Shown: positions 9,505 through 21,572, numbered from the stretch's first letter. The stretch is 64,000 nucleotides of DNA from Maricaulaceae bacterium (GCA_026126205.1 JAHCJP010000001.1:496001-560000); one strand, 5' to 3'. The notes: generated by a model not told the origin, from the letters alone. Numbers and translations: made by a program.

Positions 9505-10158
9505 ATGCGCGGTTTCGGCGCCGAGGAGCTTCTGGGCTGCTACGCCCGCGGCGTGTTCCCGATGGCCGAGGGACGCGAGGACCCGCGCATCTTCCTGCTG
9601 GACCCTGATGAACGCGGCGTCATCCCGCTGGACGGCTTTCACATTCCGCGCTCGCTGCGCCGGATGGTGAAGCGAGACCCGTTCCAGATCACGGTCAACC
9701 GCGCCTTCGACATGGTTCTGGACGCGTGCGCCGCCGCCGCACCGGGGCGCGAGGAGACCTGGATCAACAGCCGCATCCGCGACCTGTATGCCGACCTGCA
9801 CCGGCGCGGCTACGCCCACAGCCTCGAGGCCTGGACGCCGGACGGGCGTCTGGCCGGCGGGCTTTATGGCGTCACGCTGGGCGCGGCGTATTTCGGGGAA
9901 AGCATGTTCAGCCGCGAAACCGGGGCCAGCAAAGTGGCGCTGGTGCATCTCGTCGCGCGGCTGCGGACCGGCGGCTTTGCGCTGCTGGACGCCCAGTTCA
10001 CCACCGAACACCTGCAACGCTTCGGCGCCGTCACCGTCAGCCGCGCCGACTATCGCGCACGCCTGTCAGAGGCCATCGCCGCGGATGCGGATTTCTTCGC
10101 GCTGCCCGAAGACCTGCCGGGCGCTCAACTTCTGCAGTCGATCACCCAGACGTCATAG
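9505..10158 (+). CDS. aat: Leucyl/phenylalanyl-tRNA-protein transferase
   Basis: 217-residue enzyme that adds Leu or Phe from aminoacyl-tRNA to N-terminal Arg/Lys of proteins, making them ClpS/ClpAP substrates (N-end rule). Motifs LLGCYARGVFPMAEG, ETWINSRI, GYAHSLEAW, GVTLGAAYFGESMFSR and LLDAQFTTEHLQRFGA are typical. Starts 4 bases after accC. The last 34 bases overlap the convergent DUF2155 gene. Confidence 0.96.
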   Translation: MRGFGAEELLGCYARGVFPMAEGREDPRIFLLDPDERGVIPLDGFHIPRSLRRMVKRDPFQITVNRAFDMVLDACAAAAPGREETWINSRIRDLYADLHRRGYAHSLEAWTPDGRLAGGLYGVTLGAAYFGESMFSRETGASKVALVHLVARLRTGGFALLDAQFTTEHLQRFGAVTVSRADYRARLSEAIAADADFFALPEDLPGAQLLQSITQTS

Positions 10159-10532
10159 ACCGGATGTTCCAGCGCGTTCAGCGCCGGGTTGGAGCCGAAC
10201 ATCCAGCCCGAGAAAATGCGCTCACCCTCGCGCTCCTGCCCGAAACCATCGGTGCGGCGGTCGAAAATCTCCAGAAACGCGAACGTCTCCGGCGTCTCCT
10301 CAGGCGGGCGGCGGCGGCAATAGCGGGCCATGATCGTCAGCGCGCCATACTGCGCCGGTTCACCGATACGCACCTCGAAATCGCGGGTGGTGGCCGTCAC
10401 CTTATCGAGCCCGCGCAGCACCAGCACGCTTCCCGGCTGGCTGGACAGGCGCTCGCCCTGCCGGGGGGCGTCCTGCGCCACGGCGGCACCGGACAGCGCC
10501 AGGGCGGCGAGAATGAAGGCGATATGTTTCAT
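10125..10532 (-). CDS. DUF2155 domain protein, secreted
   Basis: 135 residues. Signal peptide MKHIAFILAALALSGAAVAQ, then a compact DUF2155 domain: GLDKVTATTRDFEVRIGEPAQ and a C-terminal FSGWMFGSNPALNALEHPVYDVWVIDC. Function unknown. The family is found in alphaproteobacteria, very often next to the NDUFA12 gene, as here (41 bases apart, same strand). The sequence frame extends further upstream, but the signal peptide Met is the supported start. Confidence 0.88.
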   Translation of the reverse strand: MKHIAFILAALALSGAAVAQDAPRQGERLSSQPGSVLVLRGLDKVTATTRDFEVRIGEPAQYGALTIMARYCRRRPPEETPETFAFLEIFDRRTDGFGQEREGERIFSGWMFGSNPALNALEHPVYDVWVIDCRS

Positions 10533-10573
10533 GACCTTATTGCTCGCCCGGAATTGCGGCGGAGTCGAGGCTC

Positions 10574-10981
10574 TCAGCCCTTTTCCGGCGTCCACGACTC
10601 GTAATCGGCCGCCGCGGCCTGGCGGCGCGCGCCGCGCGCCAGACTGCCCGCTGGCCGCCAGGCGTGCAGCGTGCCGGTCAGGTTGGGCTGATGGTCCTTC
10701 TCCCACGGCTGGCGCGGCAGCGGCGCCTCGGTGGGCGGAAACTCGAAGGTGTGGTGCAGCCAGCCGTGCCAGTCCACCGGTACGCGGCTGGCGTCGGCAT
10801 AACCCTTGTAGACCACCCAGCGGCGCTTGCGGCCGTCGGGGCCGCTGGCCTTCTTTTCCTCGAAATAGCGGTTGCCGAATTCGTCGGCGCCGACCTTGCG
10901 TCCGCGCTTGAAAATCGTCCACAGCGCGCCGGGCGTGGCGTCGCTCCACCAGATGAAGATCTTGCCGATGAAACCGAGCAT
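10574..10981 (-). CDS. NADH:ubiquinone oxidoreductase NDUFA12/B17.2-like subunit
   Basis: 135-residue accessory subunit of respiratory complex I, found in alphaproteobacteria and mitochondria. Signature segments are [19 protein letters not shown] and [19 protein letters not shown] followed by a Pro/Asn tail. The start at [12 protein letters not shown] was chosen over an upstream Met 13 codons earlier because it matches the family start. Located apart from the nuo operon, paired with DUF2155. Confidence 0.93.
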   Translation of the reverse strand: MLGFIGKIFIWWSDATPGALWTIFKRGRKVGADEFGNRYFEEKKASGPDGRKRRWVVYKGYADASRVPVDWHGWLHHTFEFPPTEAPLPRQPWEKDHQPNLTGTLHAWRPAGSLARGARRQAAAADYESWTPEKG

Positions 10982-11122
10982 GCGGGGCCCCCCGGGAATC
11001 CGCGCGGACCATGCCACCATGCGGCCCGCGAATCCAGCGCGATGCGCGGCGGCTTACACGCGCGCCCGGGACGCGTAAACTCCGGGGTGATTCTCTGTCC
11101 CCCGGCGGTGGAAACAGCGGCG

Positions 11123-13144
11123 ATGAACACCGGAACACATCCCGAAACGACGCCTTCGGCGCCGGAAGGCGGCCCCGGGGGCGACGCGGAGCGGATCGCC
11201 GCTGGCCTCACGAAACACATCAAGAATAAAGACCAGCGCCTTGCTTTAAAAGAGCAACTGGTATCAAGCATAACGCACGGAGACGCCGTCCTGCGGCGAG
11301 AGGACGCTACACCCGCCGCCGAGACCGTGATGGACGCCGCCGCACCGCAGGCGCCGGACTGGCTGGCCGAGACCGGGCGAGAGGCGCTGCGCCAGTGCGC
11401 GCTGGACGCCGGCGCCCGGGTGCTGACGGCGCGGCTGTCGGCGATCGGCGCGGCCTGCATGCGTTATCCGGGCGGCGAGGACCGGTTCGACCCGCTGTGC
11501 AATCCCGGCCTCGCCCGCGCGATCCTGGCCGCCCGCGCCGACGGCGTCCCGGACGAGGCGATCGAACAGGCGCTGGCGCTGGCCCGGCAGGGCGTCGTGG
11601 ACGCGCCGGACCTGCGGCTGCCGCCTGCACCGCCCCCGCCGCAGCCGGTGCTGGCGCTGACCGGCGCCCCGCCGGCGAACCTGGGCAAGGCGCTGGCCCT
11701 CAGCCTGTGGAGTCACGGCCTGCCGGCGCTGCGCTACGCGCCGCCGCCGCAAGGTCCCGTGGTTCATCTGAACCTGCCGGCCTTCGTGACCGGCGACGGG
11801 CTGGACGAGACGCGGTTGACCGGCTGCGCCGCGCTGTGGGCGCGGGCGCTGCGCGGCGGAACTCTGTCGCTGACCGGTTTCGCCGCCCTGTTCGCGGCGC
11901 TGGGCCTGCCCTACGATTCCGGTGACGCCCGCGACCTCGCCGCGCGCCTCGCCGCCGCGGTCCGCAAGGCCGCGGGCGCCAAGACCGCCGTCGCCGTGCT
12001 GCGTCCGGATGCGGAAACCGCGGCCCGCCTCGACGCCGAAAGCCTGGGGCTGGAGCCGCTGGACAGCCCGGTCTGGCATGGCGAGAACGGCGCGGCCGAG
12101 CTGCGCGCCTGCGTGCGAAGCGGTCTGGCGCGTCTCGGCCTGACGCCGACCGCCGATGCCGCTCTGACCAACCCGGCCTTCGCCGCCGCGGCGCCGGAAG
12201 CGGTGTTCGCCCTGTGCGCGGCGCTGGCGCCGCATCTGAGCGGCGGGATCGAGGCCCGGCTCGACCTCCCCGGCGAGACCGGCATTGACGACATCGCAGC
12301 GCTGGCCGCCGCGGCTTCGGACCTGCCGTTCTCCCGGCTGATGCTGCGCCGCGACGCCTCGGCGGCGCTGGCGCTGCTCGACGGGCTGGACCTGGAGGAC
12401 GCCGCGCAGGAGCCGGAGGTGCGCGAACGCGTCGTCGAGCGCATTATCGAGCGCCGGGCCGAGCGCCGCCGCCTGCCCGACCGCCGCAAGGGTTATATCC
12501 AGAAGGCCACGGTGGGCGGCCACAAGGTCTATCTGCACACCGGCGAGTTCGACGACGGCGAGCTGGGCGAGATTTTCATCGACATGCACAAGGAAGGCGC
12601 CGCCTTCCGCAGCCTGATGAACAATTTCGCCATCGCCATCTCCATCGGCCTGCAATACGGCGTGCCGCTGGAGGAATATGTCGACGCCTTCGTCTACACG
12701 CGTTTCGAGCCGGCCGGCCCGGTGACGGGCAATGACTCCATCACCCACGCCACCTCGATCCTCGACTATCTGTTCCGCGAACTGGGAGTGTCATATCTCG
12801 GCCGGTCAGACCTGGCCGAGACCGCCGCCGACCCGCGCGGCCTCGGCGAGGGCGTGGCCAAGGAAAAGGTGATCGAGGAGGACGCGTCGCGGCTGATCTC
12901 GCGCGGGTTTTCGCGCGGCGCCCTGCCCGACAATGTCGTGCTGCTGGCCTCGGCCCCGCGCAAGCCGCGCGAAGACGACGAGGCCAACACCTTCACCGTG
13001 AAGCCGAAAACAACCGCGCCCCGCCCCTATAACGGCGACCCCTGCCCCGAATGCGGGCATTTCACCCTGATCCGCAGCGAGCTGGGCGCGCTCACCTGCG
13101 ACGCCTGCGGCTGGCGCGGCGCGGCGCGCGGCGCGGAGGGGTAG
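11123..13144 (+). CDS. TSCPD-domain protein: C-terminal region of class II (B12-dependent) ribonucleotide reductase on an unrelated N-terminus
   Basis: 673 residues from the ATG at 11123. Residues about 445-560 are very close to the TSCPD region that ends class II ribonucleotide reductase Nrd[62 protein letters not shown] zinc ribbon follows at the end (Cys641, 644, 659, 662). The about 440 residues before it are Ala/Leu-rich and show none of the NrdJ catalytic barrel: no cobalamin-binding or active-site cysteine motifs, and no Cys-rich segment apart from scattered single cysteines. It therefore cannot reduce ribonucleotides by itself. A basic region [22 protein letters not shown] links the halves. 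Codons around residues 30-55 are noticeably less GC-rich. The family may be a paralogue of NrdJ kept for nucleotide or DNA binding; function unknown. Confidence 0.82.
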   Translation: MNTGTHPETTPSAPEGGPGGDAERIAAGLTKHIKNKDQRLALKEQLVSSITHGDAVLRREDATPAAETVMDAAAPQAPDWLAETGREALRQCALDAGARVLTARLSAIGAACMRYPGGEDRFDPLCNPGLARAILAARADGVPDEAIEQALALARQGVVDAPDLRLPPAPPPPQPVLALTGAPPANLGKALALSLWSHGLPALRYAPPPQGPVVHLNLPAFVTGDGLDETRLTGCAALWARALRGGTLSLTGFAALFAALGLPYDSGDARDLAARLAAAVRKAAGAKTAVAVLRPDAETAARLDAESLGLEPLDSPVWHGENGAAELRACVRSGLARLGLTPTADAALTNPAFAAAAPEAVFALCAALAPHLSGGIEARLDLPGETGIDDIAALAAAASDLPFSRLMLRRDASAALALLDGLDLEDAAQEPEVRERVVERIIERRAERRRLPDRRKGYIQKATVGGHKVYLHTGEFDDGELGEIFIDMHKEGAAFRSLMNNFAIAISIGLQYGVPLEEYVDAFVYTRFEPAGPVTGNDSITHATSILDYLFRELGVSYLGRSDLAETAADPRGLGEGVAKEKVIEEDASRLISRGFSRGALPDNVVLLASAPRKPREDDEANTFTVKPKTTAPRPYNGDPCPECGHFTLIRSELGALTCDACGWRGAARGAEG

Positions 13145-13185
13145 CCCCCCGTTCCCGCCCTTGAAGCGCCTTGCCGGATTCCCTA

Positions 13186-13302
13186 GTCCTTCGTGGCTCT
13201 GCGCCTTTGGCGCATCGCACCTCAGGATGAGGGGGGGATTCACTACAAAACACCCTCACCCTGAGGAGTCCCGGCCGTCAGGCCGGGCCACGAAGGGCGA
13301 AG
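13186..13302. repeat. REP-like imperfect palindrome
   Basis: About 117-base imperfect inverted repeat between the TSCPD gene and scoB, whose 3' ends converge here. The outer arms CCTTCGTGGC (13188-13197) and GCCACGAAGG (13287-13296) are perfect complements. The inner arms CCTCAGGATGAGGG (13220-13233) and CCCTCACCCTGAGG (13253-13266) match at 13 of 14 positions. Short stems in between (GCGCCTTTGGCGC, CCCGGCCGTCAGGCCGGG). Looks like a dispersed extragenic palindrome; it might also fold in both transcripts and end or stabilise them. Confidence 0.75.
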
Positions 13303-13325
13303 GTTTCAGAGGCGCAAAGCCTATC

Positions 13326-13973
13326 CTAAGCCGCCAGCTTGTCGGAGACGCGGAATTTCGCCTCGGTGGCTTTTTCGATGTCGGCCACCGTCACCTCCGG
13401 CGCCAGTTCGACCAGCAGCAGCCCGTCCGGGGTGACGTCGAACACCCCGAGATTGGTGATGATGCGGTCCACAACGCCGGTGCCGGTCAGCGGCAGGGTG
13501 CAGGCTTTCAGCAGCTTCGATTCGCCGGCCTTGTTGGTGTGATCCATGATCACCACCACGCGCTTGACGCCGGCGACCAGGTCCATCGCCCCGCCCATGC
13601 CCTTGACCATCTTGCCGGGGATCATCCAGTTGGCGATGTCGCCTTTTTCGGAAACTTCCATCGCGCCCAGGATCGACAGGTCGATATGGCCGCCGCGGAT
13701 CATGCCGAAACTGTCGGCGGACGAGAAATAGCTGGTGCGGCGCAGCTCGGTGATCGTCTGCTTGCCGGCGTTGATCAGGTCCGGGTCCTCCTCACCCTCA
13801 TAGGGGAAGGGCCCCATGCCCAGCATGCCGTTTTCCGACTGCAGGGTGACGTCGATGTCATCGGGGATGTAGTTGGCCACCAGCGTCGGGATGCCGATGC
13901 CGAGATTGACGTAGAAGCCGTCCTCCAGCTCCTGCGCGGCGCGCGCCGCCATCTGGTTGCGATCCCATGCCAT
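13326..13973 (-). CDS. scoB: 3-oxoacid CoA-transferase (succinyl-CoA:3-ketoacid) subunit B
   Basis: 215-residue beta subunit that moves CoA from succinyl-CoA to acetoacetate. Contains the catalytic glutamate in SENGMLGMGPFPYEGEEDPD and the GIGIPTLVA N-terminal loop. Last gene of scoA - DUF4287/DUF5655 - scoB; it begins 17 bases after the middle gene. It can activate the acetoacetate produced by the FAH hydrolase encoded at about 41 kb. Confidence 0.96.
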   Translation of the reverse strand: MAWDRNQMAARAAQELEDGFYVNLGIGIPTLVANYIPDDIDVTLQSENGMLGMGPFPYEGEEDPDLINAGKQTITELRRTSYFSSADSFGMIRGGHIDLSILGAMEVSEKGDIANWMIPGKMVKGMGGAMDLVAGVKRVVVIMDHTNKAGESKLLKACTLPLTGTGVVDRIITNLGVFDVTPDGLLLVELAPEVTVADIEKATEAKFRVSDKLAA

Positions 13974-13990
13974 CTGCGTTTCTCCTCAGC

Positions 13991-14605
13991 CTATGAAGCT
14001 TCCCAGGCCTGTTTCAACAGTTTCTTCAGCCCGGCATCGACATCGGCGGGCTTCGTCAGGGTCGTCGCGGACTTGAGCCGTTCCGACCAACCTTCCTTCG
14101 GTTTCGCCGCCTCAAGGCGTTTGTCCGCTGACGGAGGAACGGCGAGGCCGAGGCGCACCGCGCCTTTGTAGGGCCGCGCGGCGGCGAACTGCACCTTGCG
14201 TGAGAACGCCGTGTAGCCCTTGCGAGGACCCCGAGTCACCCCTTCGAACGCCAGCGCCGCCGCCTCGATGCGCTCATACACGGCCATGAGCGCGTCGTCC
14301 TTCCACAGCGCCGCGACCAGGGCGTCGGGATCGTCCCAGCCGAGGCCGGTCTCAGGAAACGCCGCATCGAGGATCGTCGCGGCGCGGTTGACGCCGAGAC
14401 CGTAATTTTCCTTCAGCCATTTCTCGCGCGCCCGCTGTTTCGTCTCCGGGCATTTCCTCGCGATCGCGACCCATTCCTCGATCGACTTGCCGGTGTCGCG
14501 CTTGAGACCCTCGCGCACCGAGGCGAACCATTTCTGCTGGCGTTCGGTCAGCGACGAAGCGGTTTTCGGAGGCGCCTTGGCCATGTCGTCGCGGGTCCAG
14601 GGCAT
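13991..14605 (-). CDS. DUF4287/DUF5655 domain protein inserted between scoA and scoB
   Basis: 204 residues. An N-terminal DUF4287-like module (RDTGKSIEEWVAIARKC ... KWLKENYGLGVNRA) is followed by a DUF5655-like module (MAVYERIEAAALAFEGVTRG ... AFSRKVQFAAARPYKGAVRL), both of unknown function. The start ATG at 14603-14605 overlaps the scoA stop codon by one base (TGATG), implying translational coupling; scoB follows 17 bases later. DUF5655 domains also occur at the C-terminus of some nuclease-like or transport-associated proteins, but I see no catalytic motif here. Its place inside a metabolic operon is unusual. Confidence 0.8.
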   Translation of the reverse strand: MPWTRDDMAKAPPKTASSLTERQQKWFASVREGLKRDTGKSIEEWVAIARKCPETKQRAREKWLKENYGLGVNRAATILDAAFPETGLGWDDPDALVAALWKDDALMAVYERIEAAALAFEGVTRGPRKGYTAFSRKVQFAAARPYKGAVRLGLAVPPSADKRLEAAKPKEGWSERLKSATTLTKPADVDAGLKKLLKQAWEAS

Positions 14606-15309
14606 CAGGCGGCCTCCCTCTTGCGCGTGGTGCGCTGTTCGATGCGCTTTTCGAACCGGCCCTTGATCAGGCGCTGCACGAAAATGCCGGGGGTGTGGAT
14701 GCAATCGGGGTCCAGCGCGCCGAGATCGACGATCTCCTCAACCTCGGCCACCGTCACCTTGCCGGCGCTGGCCATCATCGGATTGAAGTTCCGCGCCGTC
14801 TTCCGGTAGATCAGATTGCCCTGCGGATCGCCCTTCCACGCCTTGACGATGGACAGATCAGCGGTCAGCCCTGTCTCCATGATATAGGTTTCGCCGTTGA
14901 ACTCGCGGTGGTCCTTGCCTTCGGCGATCACAGTGCCCACCCCGGTCTTGACGTAGAAGCCGGGAATGCCGGCGCCGCCGGCGCGGATGCGCTCGGCCAG
15001 CGTGCCTTGCGGATTGAACTCCAGCTCCAGCTCGCCGGACAGGAACTGGCGCTCGAACTCCCTGTTCTCGCCGACATAGGACGAAACCATCTTTTTGATG
15101 CGTTTCGCGTCCAGAAGCTTGCCGAGGCCGAAACCATCCACCCCGCAATTGTTGGAGATGATGGTCAGGTCCTTCACCCCGGACTTCAGGATCGCGTCGA
15201 TGGCGTTTTCCGGGATGCCGCACAGGCCGAAACCGCCGGCCATGATCGTCATGCCGTCGAACAACAGGCCGTCGAGCGCCGCATCCGCATCGGGATAGAC
15301 TTTTTTCAT
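14605..15309 (-). CDS. scoA: 3-oxoacid CoA-transferase subunit A
   Basis: 234-residue alpha subunit. Begins [20 protein letters not shown] and contains the CoA-binding [16 protein letters not shown], the [14 protein letters not shown] motif and the FNGETYIME segment. A longer upstream frame exists, but this start matches the family and leaves a normal leader. First gene of a three-gene operon ending in scoB. Confidence 0.96.
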   Translation of the reverse strand: MKKVYPDADAALDGLLFDGMTIMAGGFGLCGIPENAIDAILKSGVKDLTIISNNCGVDGFGLGKLLDAKRIKKMVSSYVGENREFERQFLSGELELEFNPQGTLAERIRAGGAGIPGFYVKTGVGTVIAEGKDHREFNGETYIMETGLTADLSIVKAWKGDPQGNLIYRKTARNFNPMMASAGKVTVAEVEEIVDLGALDPDCIHTPGIFVQRLIKGRFEKRIEQRTTRKREAA

Positions 15310-15638
15310 GCCGTCCTCGCGCCACTGGTTTTGCTGCGCCGCGTTATAGCGCGTTCGCGCGCGAAGGCCAGCGGGACGGCTGTGGCGCAAAGATGAAGCG
15401 CCGGCCGTTGGGGACGGCCGGCGCCTCTGGGGTATGTGAGTATCATGCGCGCCCGAACGGCTTTTGCGAGGGACGATGATCGCCGCCGGACGCACACGCA
15501 CCCTGCCGCCCGGCCACTGAACCGCCGATGAACAGGATGAACGGCGGCGTTCATCTTCGCCGGCGCGCGATGACGGTTTTCCGGCGCGGCGGGATGTGCA
15601 AGTGTCGCCGCGGCTGTCGATCGGGGGAAGTCTGGCGG
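15310..15638. other. 329-base divergent intergenic region
   Basis: Gap between the divergently transcribed scoA and the PopA-like gene, so it should hold both promoters. The only strong structure I see is the hairpin at 15398-15424. A second weak complementarity (CGCCGATGAACAGGATGAAC with GTTCATCTTCGCCGG, about 15522-15567) lies closer to the PopA-like gene. In-frame codons run from 15528 into the gene, but the good ribosome binding site is at 15622-15628. No convincing small ORF, tRNA or riboswitch. Confidence 0.5.
15398..15424. other. Strong isolated GC hairpin
   Basis: Perfect 11-base-pair stem GCGCCGGCCGT / ACGGCCGGCGC with a 5-base loop (TGGGG), 90 bases upstream of scoA and 215 upstream of the PopA-like gene. 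No T-tract follows on either strand, so it is not a classic intrinsic terminator. It could be part of a leader, a small RNA or a protein site. The structure is certain, the role is not. Confidence 0.5.
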
Positions 15639-16931
15639 ATGGGCCGGCGCATCATCGTTCTTGTGCATGACGACGGCGGCGGAGACGCCGCCGCACTGGC
15701 CGCTGGACTGGCGCAGGCCGAACTGCACCTCCTGCCCTGGCCGGACCCGCCGGCCCCGCCCGACCCGGCATGGGGATTCGACGCCGCCCTGGTGTGCGGC
15801 GCCGTCCCGGACGCCATCGCCGCCCTGCGCGCCGCGGCCCCGAAAACCCCGGTGGTGGCGATCAGCGACAATCCGGCCGATGGCGAGGCCGCCGACGCCT
15901 GGCTGCGCCCGCCCGCCTCGGCCCTGCAGGTGGCGGCGCGCATTCGCGCCCTGACCCGCCTTGCGGCGATGGAGGACGTGGCGGCGCGCCGCGCCGGCGC
16001 CGCGAGACGCGCCGGGGCCACGGTTCCGTTAAACGACGAACCCGCCCTGCGCCCGGCCGTGCTGTTCGTCGGCCCGGCGACGCCGCATTTCATGGCCGTG
16101 CGCGCCGCGCTGGCCAGCGCCGGGGCGGAGGTGGTGGCGGCGTTCTCGTCCTATTCGGCCTTCGACTATCTGCACGAGCGCGCCTTCGACGCCGTGGTGC
16201 TGAACGCGATCGACAAGCGCGACTTCGCCTTCACCATCTCGTCGGCCATGCGGCGCAATTCACGCCTTTACCACACTCCGGTGCTGCTGCTGGCGCCGCC
16301 CGGCGGCCGCGGCGATTCCGACGAGGCCTTCGCCCGCGGCGTCTCGGACCTGCTGCCGGCCGGCGCGCCGCAAGACGAGATCCGCGACCGGGTGCTGACC
16401 CTGGCCGCCGAACGGCAACGGCGGCGCGCGGCCCGCAATGTGCTGGAATCCTGCCGTGACGCCCGCATCCTCGACGCCGCCAGCGGCCTTTACGCCGCGC
16501 GCTTCGCCGCCGCCCACCTGCAGGATTTGCTGGTCGCCGCGCGCCGCTCCGGCGCGTCGCCGGTCAGCCTGATCCTGATGCGGCTGAAAGGGCCGGAGCC
16601 GGCGGTGTCCGCCGCGGCGCTGGCCGCCGCCCGGCGCCAGTTCGCCGCCATGCTGCGCCACCTGCTGCGGGCCGAGGATTTGCCGGCGCTGATCGACGAC
16701 AGCCTGTTCGCGGCCATCCTGCCCCATACCGGCGCCGCCGGCGCCGGTTGCGTCGCCGACCGCATCCGCGCCATCGCCGACTGCACGGCCTTCGAGGGCG
16801 ATGATCCGCTGAAACCGTTCCGGCTCCGGATATCCACCGCCGCCGTGGAAGCGGCGGGCGAGGAGGTCGCCGAAGCGCTGATCGAACGCGCCCTGCGCGC
16901 GCTGGAGGGCGCCCGCCAGGCGGCGGGGTAG
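15639..16931 (+). CDS. PopA-like protein: two degenerate receiver domains plus GGDEF domain lacking the active site but keeping the c-di-GMP I-site
   Basis: 430 residues from the ATG at 15639, preceded by GGGGGAAG 8 bases upstream. Two receiver-like domains (about 1-115 and 130-250) are followed by a GGDEF fold (about 265-430). The first two lack the phosphoacceptor aspartate (ALVCGAV and VVLNAID at that position). In the GGDEF domain the signature is replaced by DDSLF (353-357), so no cyclase activity is expected. The allosteric I-site RxxD is intact as RAED (344-347), five residues before, exactly the spacing of RAVD/GGEEF in the PleD encoded at 58.8 kb. REC-REC-degenerate GGDEF with an I-site is the PopA layout; Caulobacter PopA binds c-di-GMP and delivers CtrA for ClpXP degradation at the cell pole. 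Orthology is inference; a generic PleD-like paralogue is the alternative. Confidence 0.72.
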   Translation: MGRRIIVLVHDDGGGDAAALAAGLAQAELHLLPWPDPPAPPDPAWGFDAALVCGAVPDAIAALRAAAPKTPVVAISDNPADGEAADAWLRPPASALQVAARIRALTRLAAMEDVAARRAGAARRAGATVPLNDEPALRPAVLFVGPATPHFMAVRAALASAGAEVVAAFSSYSAFDYLHERAFDAVVLNAIDKRDFAFTISSAMRRNSRLYHTPVLLLAPPGGRGDSDEAFARGVSDLLPAGAPQDEIRDRVLTLAAERQRRRAARNVLESCRDARILDAASGLYAARFAAAHLQDLLVAARRSGASPVSLILMRLKGPEPAVSAAALAAARRQFAAMLRHLLRAEDLPALIDDSLFAAILPHTGAAGAGCVADRIRAIADCTAFEGDDPLKPFRLRISTAAVEAAGEEVAEALIERALRALEGARQAAG

Positions 16932-16932
16932 G

Positions 16933-17307
16933 TCAGTAAGGCGCGGTGTTGGCGCGCAGCCAGCCTTGCAGCGCGTCGAAACCCAGCGCATTGCGGTCAT
17001 AGAGATCCGACAGGAATGTCCACGTCTTTTCGTGGCCTGCGGTGATCGTCAGGCCGTTGATGCGCAGGAACACATAGGCGGCCGCGAACGCCGTGCGCTT
17101 ATTGCCGTCTATGAAGGCGTGGTTCTGGGACAGGCTTTCCCACAGAGCCGCCGCCTCGGCGATCAGGTCCGGGTAATAGCCGGTCTGCGGCCGGAACAGC
17201 GCCGCCTGCAACTGGCCCGCGTCGCACAGACCGCCGACGCCGCCATATCGCGTAATCAGGTCGTCATGGATCGCCAGCACGTCCGCCGCCGTCAGGTAGT
17301 CCGTCAC
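16933..17307 (-). CDS. Doc-type (Fic-fold) toxin
   Basis: 124-residue Doc/Fic protein. The Fic motif HAFIDGNKR (residues 63-71) is the kinase-type Doc motif (HxFx[D/N]xNKR), which in phage P1 Doc phosphorylates elongation factor Tu and stops translation. The start overlaps the antitoxin stop by 4 bases (17304-17307), the usual arrangement for a type II toxin-antitoxin operon. Its 3' end converges on the PopA-like gene with 1 base between. Confidence 0.9.
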   Translation of the reverse strand: MTDYLTAADVLAIHDDLITRYGGVGGLCDAGQLQAALFRPQTGYYPDLIAEAAALWESLSQNHAFIDGNKRTAFAAAYVFLRINGLTITAGHEKTWTFLSDLYDRNALGFDALQGWLRANTAPY

Positions 17308-17531
17308 CTGGCCAGCTTTTCATACAGCGGCGCGAAGCGCGCATGGCTGGCCTGATACGCCGTCATCACGTGCGGGCGGGCGCGGCTCTGCCGGCGCTGT
17401 TCGATCAGGCCAGCGACGGCTTCATCGACAAGCGCCTGGATCTGGCGCCCCTCCGCTTTGGCCAGCTCGCGCAAATCGGCCAGCAGGGCTGCGTCCATCT
17501 GGGTGGCGAATTTCTCACGCATCCGGGTCAT
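17304..17531 (-). CDS. Antitoxin of Doc-type system, ribbon-helix-helix-like
   Basis: 75 residues from the ATG at 17529-17531. The N-terminal part FATQMDAALLADLRELAKAE resembles a ribbon-helix-helix DNA-binding segment. The C-terminal part MTAYQASHARFAPLYEKLAR is a likely toxin-neutralising helix. An upstream in-frame ATG pair (to 17555) overlaps the TATAAT-like box and is probably in the promoter rather than translated. The antitoxin precedes the toxin and likely represses the operon. Confidence 0.85.
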   Translation of the reverse strand: MTRMREKFATQMDAALLADLRELAKAEGRQIQALVDEAVAGLIEQRRQSRARPHVMTAYQASHARFAPLYEKLAR

Positions 17532-17546
17532 GACGGCTCCGTTGCA

Positions 17547-17576
17547 GGCCATCATTATATATCATGAAACGTCAAG
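17547..17576 (-). promoter_or_regulatory. Probable promoter of the toxin-antitoxin operon
   Basis: AT-rich island in GC-rich surroundings. On the minus strand it reads CTTGACGTTTCA (17565-17576) followed by TGATATATAAT. TATAAT is at 17554-17559, with an alternative extended -10 TGATATATA. The -35 to -10 spacing is short, so the exact pairing is uncertain. A transcript starting here would make the ATG at 17531 the first usable start. Confidence 0.4.
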
Positions 17577-17591
17577 AAATGCGAACCGGGG

Positions 17592-21079
<3,488 letters not shown>

Positions 21080-21083
<4 letters not shown>

Positions 21084-21430
21084 CTTTTGATCTCCGCCCC
21101 GCCGGAGGCGGCGAAGGCGGCGATGGCGTCCAGCACCGGGCCTTGCGCCCGCGCCGGCGCCGGGGCGCGGCCCAGCACCCAGTCGTAAACGTCCTGATCG
21201 GCCTCGTGCAGCAGCGCCTCGAAGGCTTCCAGCCCGGCTTCATCCAGCGCGTGCAGATGCGCGTCGGCGAAGCCGCCCATCACCAGGTCGGCCTCCTTGA
21301 AGCCGCGCCGCCAGGCGCGAAAACGCAGCCGCTTGCGCCATTCGGCGTGCGGATCGGATGCGGACTCGCGCGCAGACTCCCCCCTTGCGGGAGGCGGCGG
21401 GCGGGATGGATCTCCGGGCGCGCGGCTCAT
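21080..21430 (-). CDS. sdhE: FAD assembly factor SdhE (succinate dehydrogenase assembly factor 2)
   Basis: 116-residue DUF339/Sdh5 protein that helps attach FAD to SdhA. Core motif RAWRRGFKEADLVMGGFAD carries the RGxxE/D flavinylation signature in a divergent form (the family usually reads RGMLELD). A 30-residue Pro/Arg-rich N-terminal extension precedes the fold; a Met inside the core is too late to be the start. Overlaps mfd by 4 bases on the same strand. Confidence 0.87.
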
Positions 21431-21516
21431 GGCCGGGGCATATAGTCCGCTTCTTCTCCCGCGTCACGGGGCAGAGACGGCGGGGAGCCGGTAAGGCGTT
21501 TACTCAGCCCTTGCCG

Positions 21517-21572
21517 CCTCACCCCCTCCCCGCCCTTTGGGCGGACCTCCCCCATCAAGGGGGAGGATGAGG
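21517..21572 (+). repeat. Palindromic repeat, copy A
   Basis: CTCACCCCCTCC, a small variable GC hairpin (CGCCCTTTGGGCG), then the conserved core CTCCCCC-ATCAA-GGGGGAG followed by GAT. This is the first of three copies of the same layout within 610 bases. It lies between sdhE and the DUF559 gene. Confidence 0.85.

Noticed and set aside
10125..10158. Frameshift at the aat / DUF2155 junction
   Set aside because: The 34-base overlap is simply two convergent genes. Both proteins end with normal family C-termini.
15528..15638. Longer N-terminus for the PopA-like protein
   Set aside because: The in-frame extension is Arg/Cys-rich without domain character, and the ribosome binding site supports the ATG at 15639.
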